From Phycisphaerales bacterium (GTDB taxonomy: Bacteria > Planctomycetota > Phycisphaerae > Phycisphaerales > UBA1924): a DNA stretch of 8,982 bases. This document shows positions 1-5,019 of the stretch, piece by piece. The notes under the pieces were generated by a model. It saw only the letters and a program-made list of their open reading frames with translations, was not told where the DNA came from and did not search any database. Each line of letters begins with the position of its first letter. Position 1 is the first letter of the stretch. Location of the stretch: the NCBI GenBank assembly GCA_016764015.1, contig JAESSR010000154.1, positions 1-8,982 on the forward strand. Reading direction: 5' to 3'. The position numbers and the translations under genes are program-made.

Positions 1-1
1 A

Positions 2-511
2 CTCCTCACCCAATACATTGTCGAAGACCTCCACTACTTCGAGCAAGACCCCGCCGATGCCCAACCAACACCGGGCACACAACGATACATCGATCACATC
101 GAAGCACACAAAGACCAGCCATTGCACCTGCTCGGGCTTCACTATGTCCGCCTGGGCGCATGCAACGGCAACACCTTTGTCGCACGCATTGTCCGCAAAG
201 CATTCTCGCTCGATGACCCGACACAAGGCACCCGGTACCTTGATCCGTTCGGCAAATCACAACGCAAGCAATGGACCTCTTTCAAAGCAGGCATCGACGC
301 ACTCGATCTCAACCAAGCCCAGCAGGACGAACTCTTCGCGGGCACGCGCGCAGCGTATGTACTTTCGATCAATCTTGATTTACCAGAGTACAAAGACGCA
401 CAGGCGCTCCTCGCCGAGCATGGCAATGACCTCGACAAATCTGCATTCGATGAGCACCACTCTGTACATGTGACGAAAGAAATGCAAGAAGAACTCACCT
501 CCAACGAATAA
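2..511 (+). CDS. Heme oxygenase family protein (3' part, cut by window start)
   Basis: The frame is open from base 2, with no start in view, and ends at TAA 509-511, giving 169 visible residues. The first in-frame TTG (122) is internal: the residues before it continue the same domain. Two blocks point to the heme oxygenase fold (family that cleaves heme to biliverdin, CO and iron). One is the distal-helix block HYVRLGACNGNTFVAR (visible residues 47-62), which resembles the bacterial HYVRYLGDLSGGQ signature. The other is the later GTRYLDPF...WTSFKAGIDALDL...AAYVLSINLDL block, which follows the G-x-x-[FY]...FK..[YF]R..[IL]..L and A[FY]..N[IL].L pattern of the family. The proximal heme-ligand His would lie in the missing N-terminus. 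The Asp of the GDxSGG motif appears replaced (GACNGN), so activity is uncertain. No signal or membrane segment is seen in the visible part. The gene converges on the substrate-binding lipoprotein gene, with 15 bp between stops. Confidence 0.7.
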   Translation, partial: LLTQYIVEDLHYFEQDPADAQPTPGTQRYIDHIEAHKDQPLHLLGLHYVRLGACNGNTFVARIVRKAFSLDDPTQGTRYLDPFGKSQRKQWTSFKAGIDALDLNQAQQDELFAGTRAAYVLSINLDLPEYKDAQALLAEHGNDLDKSAFDEHHSVHVTKEMQEELTSNE

Positions 512-526
512 TCATTCCCGAACAGC

Positions 527-1543
527 TTACGGCTCTGCTTGCTCTCGTTGGTACCATCCCTCAATCGCAGCGACCACTTCATCAGCAACTTGCCCAAGCG
601 ATGAGCTCGGGAGCAACCCCAGCGGATGTTCGATGATCGCGATGCGTTGATGCTCTGCAGCCGGGATCGGTAAATCTGCAATCCCACCCAACTTTGATTG
701 AATCTGTGACCAGCTCATTGGCTCAGGCTCGCCGATCAAATCTTGTTCGTCAGATGGCTTTGGCATAAACACCAAAATTGATTCCGGTGCAAGCTCGATG
801 ATGTCCTCATAATCGAGTTCCTGCCACATCGCCCCATCGGTGATCGCAGGCGTCACCCCCAACCTTTCGATAAGCTGGGCATGAAACGACCCAGGCCCCA
901 TCGCTCCGGGTGGATCGACACTCGCCAGAACCAACATCCGCCCCGCAGCCGAAGCGGGACGCCCGATCGGCGACCAAGCGTTTGCCAGCCGAGCGCTGGG
1001 CAACTCGATATCAAACTTGGCGGATAGATCGATATCAATCTCAAGAAAGTTGCCATCATCAATCTTCTTCTCTCGGAACCCAACAAGTTTGAGATACAGA
1101 TCATCAATCGTCGTCGCGATGTCATCGAGCGTTTTGAGTTCGTAGGTCCAAATCTGCCAGTCGTTTTCCGCGGCCAAGTCTTTCACTCGCGTGGGTATCT
1201 CAATCGTGTTGATCTCAAAGAACAAATCCGTAGGCGAGAGCGTGATGAGCATCTCGTAATCAACATCAATGTGTGACCCCACCACCGCGATCGAATCGCT
1301 CAGCGCGGTGTCATAGGTGTGCTTACCGACGATCGAATCTTCAAACCCTAAATCCCGAAGCATCACACCGATGGCAGGCGAGAACACAGCGAACCGTGAC
1401 TCAACATCCCCAGCTTGTTGTGTTTGCCCTTGCTGCGCCTTCGACTTGGCAGCCCCCGCAGGCGACTTGGAGCACGCTGCGAGCACCCCAATGAGAATAA
1501 ACAGGACCAATGACTGAATAGTAATCTTGTGCGTGCTCAACAT
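527..1543 (-). CDS. BtuF/FepB-type ABC substrate-binding lipoprotein
   Basis: Predicted 338-residue lipoprotein. I chose ATG 1543 over the TTG two codons upstream (1549). The N-terminus has a positively charged start, a hydrophobic core (SLVLFILIGVLAA) and a lipobox LAAC with Cys24, followed by a Ser/Lys/Ala/Gln-rich linker to about residue 45. The mature part has the layout of the periplasmic-binding family PF01497: an initial segment FAVFSPAIGVMLRDLGFEDSIVGKH, then VVGSHIDVDYEMLITLSPTDLFF (the 'vG....n.E.il.l.PDl' block), a central helical linker, and a second lobe with VLASVDPPGAMGPGSFHAQLIERLG and LDYEDIIELAPESILVF. Such proteins deliver ferric siderophores, heme or cobalamin to an ABC importer; the ligand cannot be told from sequence. 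No permease or ATPase gene is in the window. It is the last gene of a probable operon, 11 bp after the BshC-like gene, and converges with a heme oxygenase family gene, which makes heme or iron plausible but unproven. Confidence 0.8.
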   Translation of the reverse strand: MLSTHKITIQSLVLFILIGVLAACSKSPAGAAKSKAQQGQTQQAGDVESRFAVFSPAIGVMLRDLGFEDSIVGKHTYDTALSDSIAVVGSHIDVDYEMLITLSPTDLFFEINTIEIPTRVKDLAAENDWQIWTYELKTLDDIATTIDDLYLKLVGFREKKIDDGNFLEIDIDLSAKFDIELPSARLANAWSPIGRPASAAGRMLVLASVDPPGAMGPGSFHAQLIERLGVTPAITDGAMWQELDYEDIIELAPESILVFMPKPSDEQDLIGEPEPMSWSQIQSKLGGIADLPIPAAEHQRIAIIEHPLGLLPSSSLGQVADEVVAAIEGWYQREQAEP

Positions 1544-1554
1544 ACACAAGGATA

Positions 1555-2919
1555 TCAGCTCATCGCTGCTCTGGTTGCACGATCGAGCCTTTGCAACGCT
1601 TCTTGCTCAAAGAAAACCCACGCCCAAGTACGATCACTCGCCAACTCATATTGCTTGGCAAGCTCGATGGAACGCTCAACACGAAGACCATACGCCGCAA
1701 TCTGGGTTTGATGCTCATCACGGTAGCTTTCCAACAGTTGTTGCAATTGGCGATAGAGTACATCCCGCTGGGGGTCTTTGGACGCGAGCTGCTTGATCTG
1801 GGCGACGAGCTCATCCTTACGCTTCTGGGCATTGTGATCGCCAACCATCACAGGCGTGTGGCGAGCATGGTGGAGCTGCCATTTCGCAGCGTGTGCATCC
1901 TTGAAATCGGCTTTTTCCTGTGCGGAAAACCCTAAATCAAGATGCTGCGTTGCGGTCACCATCGCCTTGGGTTGAAGCTCAATATCGAGCCAATCGCGGA
2001 ACCAATCTTGGGAAATCTGATCGTACACATCGCCGCCGGTGCCATGGATAAACAGGTCTGCGAGATACGCACGCACCAACGCGGTCATCATCAACCCACG
2101 AGGCATGAGTTCATCGCGAGAGAACGAACCGATATTGTCTGTATCAATCGCGACACGCTGCTCACCATCCCTGCAACCCCACAAGGGCAGCTCGATGCGT
2201 CCGTCCTCAATGTTGAGTGCACGAACACCCGCATCTGGATATTGAGCGACCGCGTTGTTGTAGCTTTGTGCACACCGTTTCGGGTCGCTGCGCATCGATT
2301 CAACCGCTGCAAACATCGTGTCTGAATCAAAGAGTTCCGATGCAAAGATTATCCGTGGCGGCTCAATCCCAAGAACCTCACTCGCGTGCTCGATCGTTGC
2401 GTACCCAAACTGCCCCGCCAGCGTTTCCATCCCTGCATATTGATCGAGCCATTGGGCGAGACCCTTGAGCGACTCATCATTTGGCTCGCGGATATTTTGT
2501 GCATTGATCGAACCAGCCGAAACACCCGCAGGCACAGAACCGGTTGAGAGCAACTCAACGAGATCGACTGATAAAGATTCTCGTGATCCCGTCGGCACAC
2601 GAATGACACCGGGATCAACCGCATCTTGATCTGGGATAATCCATACCGCTTGTGCGTCTGCTCGCTTTGAAGCTTCATCGAGTGCAATGAGCTTGGCGAG
2701 TATCCCGTTATGAAACACGATTGGCTGATGCCCGCTCATCACAATCGGGCGATCAGTTTCGAGCCCAAGATCATCACGCGCAGCAGACGATCGAATCGAT
2801 GACAAAGCCGACGCCCAAACTGCCCATGCAGGCTCAATTGTCACACTCGGAGAGTTGATCAAATCTGGCAAACACGCTGGTTCGTCATCTTGCTGAGTTG
2901 TTTGCGATTCCTCTACCAT
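1555..2919 (-). CDS. Divergent BshC-like (putative cysteine ligase fold) protein
   Basis: 454 residues, starting at ATG 2919 and ending in TGA at 1557-1555. It is soluble, with no signal peptide. The pattern resembles BshC, the enzyme that adds cysteine to glucosaminyl-malate in bacillithiol synthesis. Residues 60-72 (VMSGHQPIVFHNG) correspond to the TGQQPG nucleotide-binding loop of BshC. Residues 93-103 (WIIPDQDAVDP) sit where BshC has its FW...EDHD segment. Residues 272-300 (PRGLMMTALVRAYLADLF then IHGTGGDVYD) match the 'RPL.QD...P..AYIGGPGEIAYF' block. A long charged helix with coiled-coil character spans about 360-425. It is shorter than Bacillus BshC (about 540 residues), and the EDHD acidic cluster is changed to DQDAVD, so it may use another substrate. 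I recall similar FIHGxGG proteins in planctomycetes, annotated only as hypothetical. It sits between a glycosyltransferase (19 bp upstream) and a lipoprotein gene (11 bp downstream) on the same strand. The distant homology is my manual judgement. Confidence 0.5.
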   Translation of the reverse strand: MVEESQTTQQDDEPACLPDLINSPSVTIEPAWAVWASALSSIRSSAARDDLGLETDRPIVMSGHQPIVFHNGILAKLIALDEASKRADAQAVWIIPDQDAVDPGVIRVPTGSRESLSVDLVELLSTGSVPAGVSAGSINAQNIREPNDESLKGLAQWLDQYAGMETLAGQFGYATIEHASEVLGIEPPRIIFASELFDSDTMFAAVESMRSDPKRCAQSYNNAVAQYPDAGVRALNIEDGRIELPLWGCRDGEQRVAIDTDNIGSFSRDELMPRGLMMTALVRAYLADLFIHGTGGDVYDQISQDWFRDWLDIELQPKAMVTATQHLDLGFSAQEKADFKDAHAAKWQLHHARHTPVMVGDHNAQKRKDELVAQIKQLASKDPQRDVLYRQLQQLLESYRDEHQTQIAAYGLRVERSIELAKQYELASDRTWAWVFFEQEALQRLDRATRAAMS

Positions 2920-2938
2920 GACCCCCGCTCATCCAAAC

Positions 2939-3709
2939 TTATACCGCCTGAGCACAATCAGCTTTCGCCTGAGCCCTTGCCATATTCGGGAGCCGATCGA
3001 TCACCTGATCCATCGCTCGGTACATCACACACCGGTAGTGGGTGAGCCGAGTCTTTGGATCGTCGAGCCCGCCGCCGAAGGTTCGGTGGAGATCGTTGTA
3101 GATCAGTTCGACCGGAATCTCACCGATCCGCAGATTGTTGGCGATCGCTTGGACCCACAACTGCATCGGAAAGGCGTATCCATCATCGCTCAGTTCGAGC
3201 TTGGCCATCGCGGACACACGGTGGGCTTTGAACCCGCAGAACCCGTCGGTGAGCTTGAGCCCGAGCCGATCGTTGATCTCTTGCGTAATCGTCGAGTTGA
3301 TCGCACGCCGATCGGCTGGAGGCAAATCCGCATCCCAGCCATTACCCGAGTTGAGATACCGTGACCCAGAAATAATATCAAGATCATCGCGATTGATCGC
3401 TTCGAAGAAATCGGGCAGGCGCTCAGGCTCGTGCTGGTCATCGCAGTCCATCGTGATCACCCAGTCATACCCATCGCGGAGTGCGCGTTGATACGCCTGA
3501 CGGATCGATTTTCCATACCCAGCGTTGGATTCATGACGGATAATGTCCAAGCCCATCGGCTCGCGCAGCTCATTGAGAATCTCAGCCGAGCGATCGGTCA
3601 AACCATCATCAAGCACCAAAATATTGTCTGCATATTCGCGCACCCGTTCGATGACGGATTGGACATGCTTCTCTTCGTTATAAATAGGAATGGCAATGAG
3701 TACACGCAT
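2939..3709 (-). CDS. Family 2 glycosyltransferase, DPM1-like
   Basis: 256 residues from ATG 3709. This start is preferred to the TTG one codon upstream because AGGAGA (3723-3718) lies 8 bases before it. It is a GT-A fold nucleotide-sugar transferase of the dolichyl/polyprenyl-phosphate sugar synthase type. Residues 5-13 (IAIPIYNEE) form the N-terminal strand and loop. VLDDGLTDRS (32-41) is the usual VDDGSTD motif with Leu in place of Ser. MDCDDQHEPE (87-96) carries the metal-binding DxD in the DADGQHDPE-like motif. SGSRY (114-118), TDGFCGFKA (154-162) and the PVELIYNDLHRTFGG stretch follow the family order. No membrane helices are present, so it is probably a cytosolic or peripheral enzyme acting at the membrane face. 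Donor and acceptor are not predictable. It is the first gene of a probable three-gene operon with the BshC-like protein and the lipoprotein. Confidence 0.85.
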   Translation of the reverse strand: MRVLIAIPIYNEEKHVQSVIERVREYADNILVLDDGLTDRSAEILNELREPMGLDIIRHESNAGYGKSIRQAYQRALRDGYDWVITMDCDDQHEPERLPDFFEAINRDDLDIISGSRYLNSGNGWDADLPPADRRAINSTITQEINDRLGLKLTDGFCGFKAHRVSAMAKLELSDDGYAFPMQLWVQAIANNLRIGEIPVELIYNDLHRTFGGGLDDPKTRLTHYRCVMYRAMDQVIDRLPNMARAQAKADCAQAV

Positions 3710-3717
3710 CAATCAGA

Positions 3718-3723
3718 TCTCCT
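3718..3723 (-). promoter_or_regulatory. Shine-Dalgarno site of the glycosyltransferase gene
   Basis: AGGAGA on the minus strand, 8 bases upstream of ATG 3709. It decides between that ATG and the TTG one codon further out, which would leave only 5 bases of spacing. Confidence 0.7.
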
Positions 3724-3739
3724 GGTCATATGGTGCTAA

Positions 3740-3755
3740 CTGTAAACATGTACAG
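3740..3755. promoter_or_regulatory. CTGT-N8-ACAG dyad, possible operator
   Basis: The sequence CTGTAAACATGTACAG has 5 bp symmetric arms (CTGTA/TACAG) around an AACATG centre. It fits the CTGT-N8-ACAG core of proteobacterial LexA boxes. It lies 31-46 bases upstream of the glycosyltransferase start, in what should be the 5' leader or promoter. A chance match is possible; what binds it is unknown. Confidence 0.3.
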
Positions 3756-3757
3756 CC

Positions 3758-3811
3758 ACCGGGTCTATAACTGAACGATCGTTCGGCAATGATTATTCCA
3801 CTTTACCCGGT
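3758..3811. repeat. Inverted repeat enclosing a smaller palindrome
   Basis: The 7 bp arms ACCGGGT (3758-3764) and ACCCGGT (3805-3811) are perfect reverse complements separated by 40 bases. The right arm begins one base beyond the stop codon of the acidic hypothetical gene. The intervening DNA holds the GAACGATCGTTC palindrome, slightly off centre. No U-tract follows on either strand, so this is not a standard intrinsic terminator. It may be a hairpin at the 3' end of the upstream transcript or part of a regulatory region for the glycosyltransferase operon. Confidence 0.4.
3773..3784. promoter_or_regulatory. GAAC-N4-GTTC palindrome, LexA (SOS) box-like
   Basis: GAACGATCGTTC is a perfect 12 bp palindrome and fits the GAAC-N4-GTTC pattern of the Gram-positive LexA (Cheo) box; the minus strand reads CGAAC-GATC-GTTCA. 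It lies 64-75 bases upstream of the glycosyltransferase start, next to a weak -10-like TATAGA (minus strand, 3769-3764). A candidate -35 (TTGCCG, 3789-3784) gives a 14-base spacer, which is too short for a confident promoter call. The function is inferred from pattern only. Confidence 0.35.
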
Positions 3812-3812
3812 C

Positions 3813-4481
3813 TTACTCATCGATTGAGCCAGATTCCTCCGAATCATCTCGATCTTGTTCGGCTTCTTCGCTCTGCACAAGCGAAGTGTACGCCTTGAAC
3901 CCAAACGGAACCCGCACTTCATCTTCCTCAATCTCATCGTGTTCGAGTTGATCCATCAGGGCATCGGATAATGAATGCACGCCGATGATTTGCGAAATCG
4001 GAAGAGTGTACGCTTCGCCCGTTGGAGTCGTAATGCGATAGACCGTGCACTGAACCTCCTTCGATCGCATCCGATCGGCTTCACACCCAGCCATCGAGCA
4101 TGAAAATACAGGCATGATGTCCGCGATGGGGATTCGTTGCCCCAGGGTCGTAATCACACCCATCCGCCCATCGAATAGATCATCGACAGGTGATGTGCTC
4201 GCGTTAGCTGCTGCAGGGCCGGTATCGAGCCGGCCGCTGGAATGGGCGGCTGCCGACGCCAATGACATCAATATTTCTCGGACGACATTGTTCCAGAACA
4301 CATCGCGCCGAGCCTGCGTGCGCATCACCGGCGAGTACTCCTGGCTAATACGAGCACTCGAATCCGCAAAAGGGATATGCCCATACCCAGCGGGGGCGTC
4401 ATCAGCAGATTGCCCATCGGGCGATCCATCGCTGGGCATGGCGGGGGTGGGAACATTGAGTTGGTCGAGTGGGTCCATCAT
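3813..4481 (-). CDS. Hypothetical acidic protein
   Basis: 222 residues. ATG 4481 is followed directly by a second ATG at 4478, and no clear Shine-Dalgarno site precedes either. I do not recognise the family. The first 55 residues are Pro/Ser/Asp/Gly-rich and probably disordered. Residues 56-80 (ARRDVFWNNVVREILMSLASAA) look like an amphipathic helix, followed by a Ser/Ala linker. Residues 104-180 form a likely compact beta-rich domain (GVITTLGQRIPIADIMPVF, then CTVYRITTPTGEAYTLPISQIIGVHSL) with three Cys (128, 133, 145). The tail (from about 181) is strongly acidic. There is no signal peptide or membrane segment, so it is probably cytosolic. It diverges from the small gene at 4665, and its 3' end faces the leader of the glycosyltransferase operon with about 100 bp between, so co-transcription with that operon is possible. 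Confidence 0.65.
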   Translation of the reverse strand: MMDPLDQLNVPTPAMPSDGSPDGQSADDAPAGYGHIPFADSSARISQEYSPVMRTQARRDVFWNNVVREILMSLASAAAHSSGRLDTGPAAANASTSPVDDLFDGRMGVITTLGQRIPIADIMPVFSCSMAGCEADRMRSKEVQCTVYRITTPTGEAYTLPISQIIGVHSLSDALMDQLEHDEIEEDEVRVPFGFKAYTSLVQSEEAEQDRDDSEESGSIDE

Positions 4482-4652
4482 TAAGTCTACGCAAGCGATG
4501 GATTCAAGGCGATAACTCGATCAGACCTTCGCATGCTCCAATGGAGGGATATCCCCCAAACGGTACAAGCGTCAATCTCACCCATGCGTCCGCGAATCAG
4601 TCACCCAATGGAGCGAAGTTGCCCGGTGGACGGGCCGATAGGTTCTTCACAC

Positions 4653-4657
4653 GGAGG
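4653..4657 (+). promoter_or_regulatory. Strong Shine-Dalgarno site of the small hypothetical gene
   Basis: GGAGG sits 7 bases upstream of ATG 4665, one of the two clear ribosome-binding sites in the window (the other precedes the glycosyltransferase). It is the main reason for accepting the small gene and its start. The rest of the 183 bp divergent gap (4482-4664) holds a 10 bp palindrome GGGATATCCC (4546-4555) and a 9 bp direct repeat CCAATGGAG (4538 and 4605); I see no convincing promoter. Confidence 0.75.
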
Positions 4658-4664
4658 TTGATAG

Positions 4665-4991
4665 ATGAGTATGGAAGAACAATCAAACGCATTCAATGAG
4701 GTCCGCGCTATTCTTGGCAAACTCGATCGCTCGATCGATGAAGCCCGCTCGCGTCGCCTTGAGCCTGAACAACCTCCATCAAGAGGATCAGCAGGTGCTC
4801 CTCTATCTACTAATCCGGCATCGGCATCGCTCGATCGCGAGATTGGCGCTCCGCCAAATAACAATGCCAAGACCGAGCTCCAAAAGAAAAGCGCCACCTT
4901 TGGACGCGCCAAACCACTCAACGGCTCAGCTCGCCCGGCATCGCCCCAATGGAAATCGACTGGCGACGATGATGATCGCCTGATTGGTTAA
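4665..4991 (+). CDS. Small hydrophilic hypothetical protein
   Basis: 108 residues, family not recognised. Support for reality: a strong GGAGG ribosome-binding site 7 bases before the ATG, and an intrinsic terminator 37 bases after the stop, so the gene looks like a complete single-gene transcription unit. Residues 3-32 (EEQSNAFNEVRAILGKLDRSIDEARSRR) suggest one charged amphipathic helix. The remainder is Pro/Ser/Ala/Asn-rich and likely disordered, ending in a DDDDRLIG tail. It has no Cys, no membrane segment and no signal peptide. A helical head with a flexible tail suggests a binding or scaffolding role, but there is no direct evidence. It diverges from the acidic hypothetical gene and converges on the DUF885 gene with 28 bp between stops. 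Confidence 0.7.
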   Translation: MSMEEQSNAFNEVRAILGKLDRSIDEARSRRLEPEQPPSRGSAGAPLSTNPASASLDREIGAPPNNNAKTELQKKSATFGRAKPLNGSARPASPQWKSTGDDDDRLIG

Positions 4992-5019
4992 TACATAAGC
5001 CGATCAAAGAACTCAACAA

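Noticed and set aside
142..687. Minus-strand 181-codon frame across the heme oxygenase and lipoprotein 3' ends
   Set aside because: It lies opposite a recognisable heme oxygenase frame and overlaps the lipoprotein gene out of frame; the product is Ser/Arg-rich with no domain.
3141..3148. GCGATCGC, the cyanobacterial HIP1 octamer
   Set aside because: Only one copy was found; the enrichment here is in CGATCG, not the full octamer, and nothing else looks cyanobacterial.
4538..4613. 9 bp direct repeat CCAATGGAG (4538 and 4605)
   Set aside because: It is too short, at 67 bp spacing, to suggest an element or operator pair; a coincidence is likely.
4621..4635. Small hairpin GCCCG-GTGGA-CGGGC upstream of the small gene
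   Set aside because: It has a 5 bp stem only and no U-tract; such a match is expected by chance in GC-rich DNA, so it is not listed as a feature.
4601..4921. Minus-strand 106-codon frame opposite the small gene
   Set aside because: It has no ribosome-binding site, while the plus-strand frame has GGAGG at ideal spacing and a terminator.
4962..4980. GGCGA...TCGCC dyad as a minus-strand terminator of the DUF885 gene
   Set aside because: It has a 5 bp stem without a following T-run on the minus strand, and it lies in the Asp-rich coding tail of the small gene.
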